Origin: Lachnospiraceae bacterium
GTDB lineage: Bacteria > Bacillota > Clostridia > Lachnospirales > Lachnospiraceae
Length of the DNA: 64,000 nt
Reading direction: 5' to 3'
NCBI GenBank assembly: GCA_902363555.1
Contig: CABJAM010000001.1
Span: forward strand, 310,001-374,000
The translations under genes and the position numbers were made by a program. Position 1 is the first letter of the stretch. Each line of letters starts with the position of its first letter. This document shows positions 26,626-35,302 of the stretch, in pieces. Below the pieces are notes generated by a model that saw only the letters and a program-made list of their open reading frames with translations, made no database searches and was not told the DNA's origin.

Positions 26626-28704
26626 ATGGAGAAAGTAATCTATGATGTAAAATCAGACCCGGATTATAAGGATGCTTACATCGACCTGAAAGAGATGCGT
26701 GTGCGTGTATTGGCGGATGGAACGCAAATACCGTTTCACTATGTTCATGGCGGTTTTAAAAAGAAGGGTGTAAAATTCAGCTTTTGTTTCCCGGAAAAGG
26801 AACAGTACAAAGGCCGGTTCTTTCATTACCTGTCGCCCTTCCCGGGGCCGGATGAGGAGGTCGCATCCCTCACGCGGGAAGGCCTGGACGATCATATTGC
26901 CTTCAGCCTGAGCAATGGGGCGTATTTTGTGGAAAGTAACATGGGATCGACAACGATGTTCGGGGCAAAGACCGACAATCAGCTCGTGTGGAAATCCAGC
27001 GCGGCGGTGGCTGAGTATTCCAGAGAGGTGGTCATGGAGCTTTATGGCTGTTCCCGCCCGTTTGGATATGTGTACGGCGGCAGTGGCGGCGGTTATAAAA
27101 CCATGGCCTGCATTGAAAATACCAACGCCTGGGATGGCGCCTGTCCGTTTATCATAGGTTCCCCGGTATCTCTGCCCAACTCCATCGCCCTTCATGCCCA
27201 GGGGCAGCGCACACTGCGCCATGCATTTCCCAAAATCATCGATGCTCTGGATGCCGGCGGAAGCGGCGATATGTATGCAGGCCTGACTGAGGACGAACAG
27301 GCCATGTTAAAAGAGGTAACGCTCATGGGCTTTCCTCCAAAAGCCTGGTTTTTTGAGGCGGAAGGGCATGTGGATGATGGTTCGCTGCCGGTTTTAACTC
27401 CGGGTGTAAAGATGGCGGACCCGTCCTACTTTGAGGATTTCTGGAAGCTTCCAGGCTATGCGGGAGCTGACCCCAAAAGTAATGCGGTCCGCGACCGGCT
27501 GGTGTTCCACGGTGTTGTAAAAAACGTCCATGTGCCCGGAACTGACCTGAACGCAGACGAGGCTGCCGAAATCGACGGAAGAAACGGCGTGGATACCGCA
27601 TGGCAGAAAATGCTCACCGACGGAAAGGACGCCTGGATTGAGATGGAGGAAGTGCCCACAGGGGAGGACCTGTATTTAAAAGGCGTAAATATCCGGTTTG
27701 AAACCGGCGCAGCCCAAGGGAAACAACTGCTTTTGGGCGATATAAAGGACCATTGTCTCATTATAGGCATGTGCTATGGCATGGATGATTTGATGGAGGT
27801 GCTCGCCAGTGTCCGGCCGGGGGATCGGATAGTTTTGGACAACTCCGATTATATTGCCATTCAGCATTATTATCGTCATCAGGTTCCGGCGGATACGGAT
27901 TTTCATGCATGGGATCAATTTCGTAAGGCAGACGGCAGTCCTGCACTTCCTCAAAGAGCGGTGGAAATGGGGTATGGTTTTAACGGAACAGGAACCGTGC
28001 AGGATGGAAATCTTCAGGGAAAGGTTATTTTGACTCAATCGCTCATGGATGAGTCCACATTTCCGTGGTGCGGTGACTGGTACAGAAATACGGTGAGAAA
28101 ATCCATGGGCAATGAAGATTCCTTCCGCATTTATTATATGGAGCACTGTATTCATGGGGAAAACCCCTCGATGCACAGTAACCGTATTACGACATATCTT
28201 GGCGCTTTATATCAGGCATTGCTGGATGTCAGTGACTGGGTGGAGCGGGGAAAGGAGCCATTGGCATCAAGCTGCTACACGTGTGACGGCGGACAGATTC
28301 ATCCGGCGGAAGGTGCCGGGGAGCGTAAGGGTATCCAGCAGACGGTGACACTGCTTGCCAATGGCAGCGCCTGCGCGCATGTCCGGGTGGGCGAGCCTGT
28401 ACATTTTACAATGGAAGCGTTCGTTCCCGAGGGCGCCGGGAGGATTACCGCCGCCGGTTTTGATTTTAAAGACCATGTGATCTTCCAGCCCATTGAAGAG
28501 CCCATGTATTCAACGGCGGGAACGATCACGGAGATTGTAAAGGACGGCCTGTATGGGGCCACATCCGAGGCTGATCACACGTATGAAGCTCCGGGAACCT
28601 ATTTCGCATCGGTGCTTGTACAAATGAACCGGGATGGAAATGCCGCTGAATTATTTACTCAGGTGAAGAATCTGGCGCGGGTCCGTGTGGTTGTTACGGA
28701 GTAA
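26626..28704 (+). CDS. Alpha/beta-hydrolase, tannase/feruloyl-esterase-like
   Basis: A 692-residue cytoplasmic protein. A serine-hydrolase elbow is visible at YGGSGGGYKT (Ser153), after a beta-rich start and FFHYLSPFPG. The C-terminal 100 residues look like a separate PKD/Ig-like beta domain (AGFDFKDHVIFQP, AGTITEIVKDGLYG, HTYEAPGTYFASVLV). This would fit an esterase that removes acyl groups from plant glycans, but no named family was confirmed. ATG 26626 with AAAGGAG is preferred over the in-frame ATG at 26590 inside the GH3 gene. It is co-transcribed with GH3. Confidence 0.6.
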   Translation: MEKVIYDVKSDPDYKDAYIDLKEMRVRVLADGTQIPFHYVHGGFKKKGVKFSFCFPEKEQYKGRFFHYLSPFPGPDEEVASLTREGLDDHIAFSLSNGAYFVESNMGSTTMFGAKTDNQLVWKSSAAVAEYSREVVMELYGCSRPFGYVYGGSGGGYKTMACIENTNAWDGACPFIIGSPVSLPNSIALHAQGQRTLRHAFPKIIDALDAGGSGDMYAGLTEDEQAMLKEVTLMGFPPKAWFFEAEGHVDDGSLPVLTPGVKMADPSYFEDFWKLPGYAGADPKSNAVRDRLVFHGVVKNVHVPGTDLNADEAAEIDGRNGVDTAWQKMLTDGKDAWIEMEEVPTGEDLYLKGVNIRFETGAAQGKQLLLGDIKDHCLIIGMCYGMDDLMEVLASVRPGDRIVLDNSDYIAIQHYYRHQVPADTDFHAWDQFRKADGSPALPQRAVEMGYGFNGTGTVQDGNLQGKVILTQSLMDESTFPWCGDWYRNTVRKSMGNEDSFRIYYMEHCIHGENPSMHSNRITTYLGALYQALLDVSDWVERGKEPLASSCYTCDGGQIHPAEGAGERKGIQQTVTLLANGSACAHVRVGEPVHFTMEAFVPEGAGRITAAGFDFKDHVIFQPIEEPMYSTAGTITEIVKDGLYGATSEADHTYEAPGTYFASVLVQMNRDGNAAELFTQVKNLARVRVVVTE

Positions 28705-28719
28705 ACGGGGGTATAAAAG

Positions 28720-28758
28720 GCAGCCGTTCGTAACCGTTTAGAGTAAACGAACGGCTGC
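28720..28758 (+). other. Intercistronic stem-loop
   Basis: Perfect 12 bp stem GCAGCCGTTCGT/ACGAACGGCTGC with a 15-nt loop between the esterase-like gene and yesL. There is no T-run, so it is more likely an RNA-processing or stabilising hairpin than a terminator. Confidence 0.7.
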
Positions 28759-28778
28759 TGTAAAAGGAGGAGGCTGCG

Positions 28779-29420
28779 ATGAATTTTTTAAATCCGGACA
28801 GTAAATTTATGACGGTCACAAATACGATGCTCGACTATGTGAAGCTGGGCTTATTGTTCATGCTGTTTTCAATCCCTGTCATCACCACCGGCGCGGCGTT
28901 TTCGGCGGCGATGTATGTGGGGATGAAAATTGCAAGAGATGAAGCGCCGGTCATATGGAAGCCTTTCTGGAAGGGCTTTAAGGCGAACTTTAAACAGGGA
29001 ACGCTGCTGACTGTGATATTTCTCATATTGGGTGGGCTTTTGTCCTTTGACTGGTACTATGTGATGCAGATGGAGACGACCGCTCTGCTGCGCGTCGTCC
29101 GGGCGGTGATTTTCATTCTGACCCTGTTTCTGGTGATGATCGCCCTTTATTGCGGTCCTCTGATCGCCAGGTATGAGCTTAAGATGCGCCAGGTGTTTCG
29201 CAATGCGGTGATCTACGCCATTTTAAACTTCCCTAAAAATCTGGTGGCAGTTCTCATTCTTGTGGCGGGCGTGGTGATGTATACATATGTCAGTGCACTT
29301 GTACCGATCATCGTATGTGCATTTCCTGCGCTGGAGATTTATTATCTGTCACGGCTTTGCGCAAAAAGCTTTGAACGCACGGCCAAGCGCCAAGCGGAAC
29401 AATTAAACAGCGCTGCATAG
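28779..29420 (+). CDS. YesL-family (DUF624) membrane protein
   Basis: A 213-residue protein with about five membrane helices and the N-terminal signature of the family (LKLGLLFMLFSIPVITTGAA-type). In Bacillus, yesL lies beside yesM and yesN in the rhamnogalacturonan locus, and here it directly precedes the same pair. Role unknown; it may assist the sensor kinase or the transporter. Ribosome site AAAGGAGGAGG. It is followed by a family-A dyad and a stem-loop with a T-tract. Confidence 0.85.
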   Translation: MNFLNPDSKFMTVTNTMLDYVKLGLLFMLFSIPVITTGAAFSAAMYVGMKIARDEAPVIWKPFWKGFKANFKQGTLLTVIFLILGGLLSFDWYYVMQMETTALLRVVRAVIFILTLFLVMIALYCGPLIARYELKMRQVFRNAVIYAILNFPKNLVAVLILVAGVVMYTYVSALVPIIVCAFPALEIYYLSRLCAKSFERTAKRQAEQLNSAA

Positions 29421-29431
29421 TTATAACAATC

Positions 29432-29459
29432 GTAACAGTTCGCCCATCTGAGCTGTTGA
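29432..29459. repeat. Family-A dyad, copy A3
   Basis: GTAACAGTTC, GCCCATCT, GAGCTGTTGA, 12 bp after the yesL stop. Confidence 0.8.
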
Positions 29460-29468
29460 TAATAAACA

Positions 29469-29517
29469 GGAATCCGGGTGGATTTTTCTTTGCCAGGATT
29501 CCTTTTCGTGATATTAT
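29469..29517 (+). promoter_or_regulatory. Terminator-like stem and overlapping yesM promoter
   Basis: GGAATCC and GGATTCC form a stem followed by TTTT (29469-29504), a likely partial terminator after yesL. The right side overlaps a promoter for yesM: TTGCCA (29490-29495), 16 bp, TATTAT (29512-29517). Confidence 0.6.
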
Positions 29518-29569
29518 AAAGATATGTGAAGGCGGCAAAACTTATTTGGACAGGGGAGGTGATCCGGAT

Positions 29570-31291
29570 ATGGAAAATAAAAAACGAAGGTCGCTGTACA
29601 GCTATATGACCCGTGGAATCGCGCCGCGGATTATGACAGCCATTATGGTCATATTTATGCCGGCCTGTCTGATGGCCATCATTACAGCGGTCATCGTTAT
29701 GAACCGTTCTGCCGGGCAAATCATGGACAGTCTACAAAGAGAACTGAATCTGAACATGAATACCATGGAGATGCACATGCAAAGTGTCGAGGGGGAAATG
29801 GACGATTTTGTCAGCGCTTATATTTCAGAGCTTGGCGGAAAAAACGTAAAAAGTCCGGTGATCCTGGATTATGATATGCTTTCAAAGCTGGAAAAGATAT
29901 TGAACAAAACCACGCTGCCGGGCTATGCTTATCTGTATAACGTAAAATCCGGAAGCGTGTACATCAAATACCAGCTATTAAATTATACGGTGAGTAAGCA
30001 GGAGCGTTGGAAGTCGAATATCCGTCAGGTTGCAGAAAATACGGAAAATTCGGACTTTACATTGATTCCCATCGATACTGAGGATTATATAGCCAGGACA
30101 TACAGCTACCAGAATTACAGGGTTGGATTTCTGTTCAATCTGCCCGCCTGTATTTCCAGACAGCTTTCGGATATTTATGAGGATGGCCGGATGTATTATC
30201 TTGGAAATGCGGTGACAGAGCTTGGGAGCGATGGGGCTGTAAACCGGGTGGACGATACCTGGGAAAGTCTGAATAAAAGCAGTATGAGCACCAAAAGCAT
30301 TATGTGGAGCTCACAAGAGCTGGAGCTTAAAGTATGTATGCGGTTTCATAATTTTCTGGCAGTCCGTATGCTGCCCTATGGCAACTGGATTCTATTAGGC
30401 GTGTCCCTTTTATGTCTGCTGCTGATCCCGTTTCTCTGGCGGATTCTCAAAATAGAGATCATCCGGCCGCTTGGACAGTTGGTCTATGGCATGGAGGAGC
30501 TGGGAAAGAATGATCTTGCCTATCGTATTGATGACCATACGATAAGGAACAGTGAGGAGATTCAGTTTCTGTTTGATTCCTTTGACAAAATGGCCGCAGA
30601 AATCCAGCTATCTAAGGATAAGGACATGAAAATGCTCCGGGCGGAGCTGGATAATCTCCGGCTCCAGGTGAATCCTCATATGATTTTAAATTCTCTGAAT
30701 ATGATTTACAGCCTTGCCCAGACAAAAAATTACACATGCATACAGGACTATACGCTTTATCTCGTGGATTATTTCCGGTATGTACTGCGCAAAAATGATG
30801 ATTTTGTTCCGGTGAAGCAGGAGCTGGAATTTATACAAAGCTATATTGAGATACAAAAGATACGATTTCCAAATGCTTTTTCCTGGGTGTACAGTATCGA
30901 CGAGGAATGTCTCAATGCATTGATTCCACCGCTTCTGATCGAGAACTTTATTGAAAATTCCATGAAATACGCTTTGATTCCAGGCCAGTCCATAGAAATC
31001 CTTTTAAATGTCCGGCTGGATAAAGAGTCCAATACGCTGATCATATCTGTTTGCGACACTGGCCGGGGGATTCGGGAGGATATACTTGAACGGCTCCGGG
31101 AGGGGAAAATCTATGTGGATAAAAATGGAAATAAGCATATTGGCATATGGAACTGTATGAGACGTATCGAAGTATTTTACGGCGCCAAGTCCGACTTGAG
31201 TATTGTCAGTACAAGGGATGAGGGCACACAGATATTTTTGAAAATTCCTTATCTGGAGGTGGAAGCAAATGAGACTGCTGATCGTGGATGA
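29570..31291 (+). CDS. YesM-family sensor histidine kinase
   Basis: A membrane sensor kinase of 573 residues. It has a first helix (about 22-44), an extracytoplasmic sensor domain (about 50-275), a second helix (about 277-300), a HAMP linker and a His_kinase/HATPase core. The phosphoacceptor is His370 in QVNPHMILNSLN; many relatives read NPHFLYN at this site. The ATP site shows LLIENFIENSMKYAL and CDTGRGI. It probably senses an extracellular sugar or a loaded binding protein and signals to the overlapping YesN. ATG 29570 with GGGGAGG is chosen over an upstream in-frame start. Confidence 0.9.
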   Translation: MENKKRRSLYSYMTRGIAPRIMTAIMVIFMPACLMAIITAVIVMNRSAGQIMDSLQRELNLNMNTMEMHMQSVEGEMDDFVSAYISELGGKNVKSPVILDYDMLSKLEKILNKTTLPGYAYLYNVKSGSVYIKYQLLNYTVSKQERWKSNIRQVAENTENSDFTLIPIDTEDYIARTYSYQNYRVGFLFNLPACISRQLSDIYEDGRMYYLGNAVTELGSDGAVNRVDDTWESLNKSSMSTKSIMWSSQELELKVCMRFHNFLAVRMLPYGNWILLGVSLLCLLLIPFLWRILKIEIIRPLGQLVYGMEELGKNDLAYRIDDHTIRNSEEIQFLFDSFDKMAAEIQLSKDKDMKMLRAELDNLRLQVNPHMILNSLNMIYSLAQTKNYTCIQDYTLYLVDYFRYVLRKNDDFVPVKQELEFIQSYIEIQKIRFPNAFSWVYSIDEECLNALIPPLLIENFIENSMKYALIPGQSIEILLNVRLDKESNTLIISVCDTGRGIREDILERLREGKIYVDKNGNKHIGIWNCMRRIEVFYGAKSDLSIVSTRDEGTQIFLKIPYLEVEANETADRG

Positions 31292-32045
31292 TGAATATTA
31301 TGCGGTTGAGGGTGTTTTGGAAGGGGTAAACTGGGAGGTGCTTTCCTTTGATGAAGTATTGTCGGCTTACAGCTATGCTCAGGCGGTGGAAATACTGGAG
31401 AAAACCGAGGTGGATATCCTGCTATGTGATATAGAGATGCCGGACGAAAGCGGCCTGGATCTGGTGGAGTGGGTCAACAGCCACAGTCCGGATACAGAGT
31501 GCATCATATTGAGCTGCCATGACGAATTTGACTTTGCAAGGCAGGCGGTGGAATTAAAATGCCTGTCCTATGTACTCAAGCCGGTGCGGTATGACAAGCT
31601 TACCAGTATATTGGGCAATGCCATCACAGAAGTGCAAAAGAACAAGCACCAGTCCGTGATGGAAAATTATGGTCAGATCTATCTGGACCAGCTTGCTAAA
31701 AAGAATAATAAAGATTATATTGATGTGGCACAGACGATCGCAGACTATATCGACACAAATCTGGACAGTGATCTGAGCGTCCGGGAGCTGGCTACCCGGG
31801 TTTATGTAAGTCCGGACCATCTCACAAGGACCTTTAAAAAGAAGTTTGGAAAAACCGTGACCGACTACATACTGGATAAGCGTATGACATTGGCCGGGGA
31901 ACTTTTAAAGCGGGAGGACCTGACAGTGACCATGGTATCTGATTCTGTAGGCTTTGGCAATTACTCGTTTTTCACGGAACAGTTTAAAAAAGTCTACGGC
32001 ATGACACCGAGAGAATACCAGAAACGCGTAAGAAAGCATGGATAA
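31269..32045 (+). CDS. YesN-family response regulator (REC-AraC)
   Basis: A 258-residue response regulator. The receiver domain has the acidic pair DDE near the start, the phosphorylation site Asp54 in LLCDIEMP, and Lys114 in VLKPVRYD. A linker leads to a C-terminal AraC double helix-turn-helix (SVRELATRVYVSPDHLTRTFKKKFG; MVSDSVGFGNYSFFTEQFKK). It overlaps yesM by 23 bp. Likely targets are the binding-protein and transporter promoters downstream, two of which share a 19-20 bp motif. The stop codon lies in a family-A repeat. Confidence 0.92.
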   Translation: MRLLIVDDEYYAVEGVLEGVNWEVLSFDEVLSAYSYAQAVEILEKTEVDILLCDIEMPDESGLDLVEWVNSHSPDTECIILSCHDEFDFARQAVELKCLSYVLKPVRYDKLTSILGNAITEVQKNKHQSVMENYGQIYLDQLAKKNNKDYIDVAQTIADYIDTNLDSDLSVRELATRVYVSPDHLTRTFKKKFGKTVTDYILDKRMTLAGELLKREDLTVTMVSDSVGFGNYSFFTEQFKKVYGMTPREYQKRVRKHG

Positions 32046-32071
32046 CAGTTCGGACTCTTTTGAACTGTTAC
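32041..32071. repeat. Family-A dyad, copy A4
   Basis: GATAACAGTTC, a 10-nt loop, GAACTGTTAC. It contains the yesN stop TAA and ends 19 bp before the next start. Confidence 0.85.
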
Positions 32072-32089
32072 AAATATGGGGGAACAACA

Positions 32090-33619
32090 ATGAAGAAAGT
32101 GATGACAGGTATCCTTGGAATATTCGTGGGCGCATTCCTTATCGTACTCCTGCTGTCAAAAGTAGATATTGGCCAGGAACCGCGGGAAACAACGGGTGGG
32201 AAAAAGGATTACGCCCACATTATAGTGACCTACAATTACATTGATGGCTGTCGTATGGATGGTCTTGACCGGGTGACGGAAGAAATTAATGAGATCACCC
32301 GGGAGGAGATCGGGGTGGAAATTGAGCTGAAACGCGTAAATTCTGTGGATGCTTTTAATGACTATCCGCTGTGGCTCAGCCAGAAGGAAACGATCGATCT
32401 TATGATGCTGAATTTTCAGGACATTACGGCATATATTGATAAGGATATGATGACGCCCATGGACGCATTATTGGAGACAGATGGCAGGGATATTCTTTCC
32501 ATGATGGCTGAGGGGCAGAAGCTTTCCAGTGGAGCCGTTTTTGACGGGCAGATTTACGGATTGTCGAATCCGGTGGTGCTTTATGGAAGCGGCGGCGGAC
32601 TGTGGATTGCAAAGCGGTATCTGGACGAGCTCTCCTTTCCGTATTCAGAGGACCACATCTATTCCATGAAGGAACTGGGCGCTCTGTTTGGCAAGCTGAA
32701 GGAGCGGTATCCGGACAGTTATCCTCTGGGGCAGGTGACCTCCGGCAATACATTTTCGACCTATACGTATTATCATGGAAATTATCTGGGTGCAGGCAGC
32801 GCATCCGGTGGTGGATATATCGCGGATACGGACACACACCGGCTGGCGGATTTTTATGAATCAGAGGAATACAAAGAGTTTCTGACAACGATGCGGCAGT
32901 GGTATGAAGCTGGCTATATTTATCCGGACAACGCCTTTACCGACGCCTGGCAGCAGGATCTTTTGCGGTCCGGAATTATTTTAAGCATCCCGTTGATCAG
33001 TACTCCGGGTATGTTTTCTGAGAGCAGCTTCGGTGAAGCTGTGGTTTGCCTGAAAACCAGTAAAATCACCTATGGGCCGGGGGCATCGCGGGGGATATTC
33101 TGGACGATCCCATCCACCAGTGCGGAGCCTGCTGCCGCGATGCGGTTTCTGAACCTGATGTATACCGATGCCCGTATCGTCAATCTGTTCCAATGGGGGA
33201 TCGAGGGTGAGGATTATGAGGTCATTGACAGGGATAAGGGGATCATCCGTCTGCCTGAGGGTGAAACGGAGGAGAATGCTGCTTACTTTAATATGCTCGG
33301 GATTTATGGGAACCAGAAGCTGGCTTACAGACTGGTTACGGATGCCTCCGCAGAAGAAAAGCAGGCGTATTCAGATATGGCAGAGCCTGTGGGATGGGAA
33401 TATGAAGGCTTTAACTTTGACAGCAGTTCGGTAAATGTGGAATTATCAAAGGTTCAGGAGGTGTTGAACCGGTATCTTCCAGCTCTTGAAAGTGGCAGCG
33501 TGGATCTGAAGAAGGCTTACCCGGAATTTATACAGGAATTGAAAAATGCCGGGATCGATACGATCATCGAAACCCAGCAGGAGCAGTTGGATGCATGGCT
33601 GTCAGAAAATGAACAGTGA
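32090..33619 (+). CDS. Extracellular solute-binding protein, membrane-anchored
   Basis: A family-1-type sugar-binding protein of 509 residues. It starts with a hydrophobic helix (GIFVGAFLIVLLL) but has no lipobox Cys, so it is held by an uncleaved N-terminal anchor or released after cleavage. The body has the usual binding-protein segments (WLSQKETIDLMMLNFQDI; GQIYGLSNPVVLYG; PDNAFTDAWQQDLL). It is the next gene after yesM/yesN, as in other Firmicutes where such a protein can work with the sensor, so a role in signal detection is possible alongside the lipoprotein binding protein at 35.3 kb. ATG 32090 follows GGGGGAACAACA, a modest site. Confidence 0.82.
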   Translation: MKKVMTGILGIFVGAFLIVLLLSKVDIGQEPRETTGGKKDYAHIIVTYNYIDGCRMDGLDRVTEEINEITREEIGVEIELKRVNSVDAFNDYPLWLSQKETIDLMMLNFQDITAYIDKDMMTPMDALLETDGRDILSMMAEGQKLSSGAVFDGQIYGLSNPVVLYGSGGGLWIAKRYLDELSFPYSEDHIYSMKELGALFGKLKERYPDSYPLGQVTSGNTFSTYTYYHGNYLGAGSASGGGYIADTDTHRLADFYESEEYKEFLTTMRQWYEAGYIYPDNAFTDAWQQDLLRSGIILSIPLISTPGMFSESSFGEAVVCLKTSKITYGPGASRGIFWTIPSTSAEPAAAMRFLNLMYTDARIVNLFQWGIEGEDYEVIDRDKGIIRLPEGETEENAAYFNMLGIYGNQKLAYRLVTDASAEEKQAYSDMAEPVGWEYEGFNFDSSSVNVELSKVQEVLNRYLPALESGSVDLKKAYPEFIQELKNAGIDTIIETQQEQLDAWLSENEQ

Positions 33620-33690
33620 CAGGGCTACCATATCGCCCCGGAGACTTACCCGGAAACGGGAAGGCTGCGGGGAGGTACGGCAGCCCTGTC
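33618..33690 (+). ncRNA. Structured 3' region with GAAA tetraloop
   Basis: Outer stem GACAGGGCT/AGCCCTGTC starts on the stop codon. Inside are CCCCG/CGGGG and a CCCG-GAAA-CGGG hairpin, forming a nested structure of 73 nt. No T-run follows, so it may protect or process the 3' end. Not matched to a known RNA family. Confidence 0.5.
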
Positions 33691-33698
33691 GGATTAGT

Positions 33699-33776
33699 GG
33701 AATTTTGAATCGGAATCGTGGGATTTTTTTTCGCTTTGATGTGTGATAATGAATCTATCTTAATTCACGCGTGAAT
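33699..33776 (+). promoter_or_regulatory. Lipoprotein promoter with shared upstream motif
   Basis: GGAATTTTGAATCGGAATC (33699-33717) lies 46 bp before the -10 candidate GATAAT (33745-33750). The same motif and spacing occur before the binding-protein gene at 35.3 kb. The perfect dyad ATTCACGCGTGAAT (33763-33776) follows the -10, about 30 bp before the start. Confidence 0.6.
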
Positions 33777-33803
33777 ACGCGATTTAAAGAGGAGGATTCA
33801 TTT

Positions 33804-35021
33804 ATGAAGAAATGGATAGCACTGGCATTAAGTGTAACTATGTGTGCAGCTCTTTTGGCCGGCTGCGGAAATACAAAGCAGCCGGCGGCGCAGTCCGGGG
33901 CTGATTCAAAGGCGCCGGTTACGGAAGCGCAGACATCGGAAATGCCGGAGACACCGGTAGCTGAGACAGCCCAGACCGAAGCTGAACCAAAATCGGATGT
34001 ATCCGTTACAGATCCGATCAATGACATTGCCGGAAAGTATTATTCTTACTATTATTATCCGGATACAGACTTCCTTATGGATTACTTTTTCCATTTTTAT
34101 GATGAAGTTCCAGGCGTAGGAAAGGTATACTATGCGGGCTTCTGCATCAACCAGATCACCTATACCGGTACATATGAGGTCAAAGAGGAAGAAATTGAAT
34201 ATGCCTGCTGGCCGGACCGTGAAACTCAGGATGCAGCGGGAGAAGGAGCCGAGCCGCCCACAGGAACCGCACCGTATACAATTTACTTTTATGATATGAG
34301 CGGCAACCTGGTTGATAGCTGTGGCTATGACGGAACCAATCTTTATATGGATATGGAAAACATCAGCGGTATCGGCGGAGATGCAAATGTATTTACACTG
34401 GATACCGACCCTGAAAATTCTGTGATGGCAAATGATTATGCCGGAGAAGCTGCGCTGGCTATCAAGAGCTTTGTATCCCCGGATGATGAAACGGCAACGC
34501 TGGACCTTCTTGTGAATGGTAAATACAATGACATGGTGATCATGGCGGCTGATGGCACTTATGCCGGTAATGCGGATATGTCCGAGATCACACTGACTTC
34601 CTCCGATGGCAGCGCCGACGCAAAGGTTACATTAAATGAGGATGGAACCTATACGTATACAGCAGCCGACGGCACAGAAGTCATTCTGGCTGAGTCTGCA
34701 CAGAATACAAAAAATGTCCTTTACAGCTTTGTGGGCGAAGTGCCTGTACCGGGAATGGAAGGTACAAACGGCGATCTGATCTGTGATTTTTATGATGACG
34801 GAACAGCACGCGTTTACGCCAGTGCCATGGGCCAGGAGTTCGATCTGGACGCCGGAACCTATGAGGTGGATATGACGACCTATACGATCACGGCTCAGTT
34901 TGACAAGGCCGGTGAGCTGGCAACCTATGCTACCGATGACGGTATGTCCATTGATTATGCGCAGACTGGCGCGGAAGTGTTCGGAGATGTGGCATCTACA
35001 TTGAGCATGTTAAAGCAGTAA
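33804..35021 (+). CDS. Lipoprotein of unknown function
   Basis: A 405-residue predicted lipoprotein: lipobox LLAGC, Cys21, then a Pro/Thr/Glu-rich spacer (about 25-70). The mature part holds repeated beta segments of the type YAGNADMSEITLTSSDG and GTYTYTAADGTEVILAES, with a later copy (GTYEVDMTTYTITAQFD), suggesting an internal beta-sandwich duplication. It lies between two binding-protein genes of the glycan locus and has its own promoter carrying the motif shared with the 35.3 kb gene, so it is probably co-regulated by YesN. It could be an accessory glycan-binding lipoprotein; no family was recognised. ATG 33804 follows GAGGAGG. Confidence 0.65.
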   Translation: MKKWIALALSVTMCAALLAGCGNTKQPAAQSGADSKAPVTEAQTSEMPETPVAETAQTEAEPKSDVSVTDPINDIAGKYYSYYYYPDTDFLMDYFFHFYDEVPGVGKVYYAGFCINQITYTGTYEVKEEEIEYACWPDRETQDAAGEGAEPPTGTAPYTIYFYDMSGNLVDSCGYDGTNLYMDMENISGIGGDANVFTLDTDPENSVMANDYAGEAALAIKSFVSPDDETATLDLLVNGKYNDMVIMAADGTYAGNADMSEITLTSSDGSADAKVTLNEDGTYTYTAADGTEVILAESAQNTKNVLYSFVGEVPVPGMEGTNGDLICDFYDDGTARVYASAMGQEFDLDAGTYEVDMTTYTITAQFDKAGELATYATDDGMSIDYAQTGAEVFGDVASTLSMLKQ

Positions 35022-35052
35022 TAATATTGCAATCGTACAGCTAAAATAAAAT

Positions 35053-35104
35053 GGCGCTGATGCGCAGGCTGGTCAACTATTTCCAAGAGGAAATTTGGTG
35101 ATCG
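35053..35104. repeat. Family-B two-hairpin element, copy B2
   Basis: Reverse orientation relative to B1: GGCGCTGATGCGCA, then a GGTCAACTATTTCC/GGAAATTTGGTGATC stem. It lies between the lipoprotein gene and its terminator. Confidence 0.75.
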
Positions 35105-35116
35105 GCGATTATAAAA

Positions 35117-35153
35117 AGGGGGAATCGGATATATCCGGTTCCCCTGCTTTTTT
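35117..35153 (+). terminator. Terminator after the lipoprotein gene
   Basis: GGGGAA, one bulge, CGGAT, AT loop, ATCCG, one bulge, TTCCCC and a TTTTTT tract. A clear intrinsic terminator. Confidence 0.88.
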
Positions 35154-35188
35154 GCGATTTTATATGAAAAGGATTACGTCGGATTCCC

Positions 35189-35250
35189 GGGATTTTGAAT
35201 CGGAAATCATAAAGAAATTTTTTCCCCAAAGGCGTACATTAGACTTATAA
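35189..35250 (+). promoter_or_regulatory. Binding-protein promoter with shared upstream motif
   Basis: GGATTTTGAATCGGAAATC (35190-35208) lies 46 bp (motif start to -10) before the -10 candidate TACATT (35235-35240); TTATAA at 35245 is an alternative. Both this site and 33699 are followed by an A/T-rich run instead of a good -35, as expected for an activator-dependent promoter. Confidence 0.55.
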
Positions 35251-35302
35251 AAGGCATGTTGGTCTATGCAAAAAAACAATCAAATAAAGGGAGGTATTTT
35301 TA

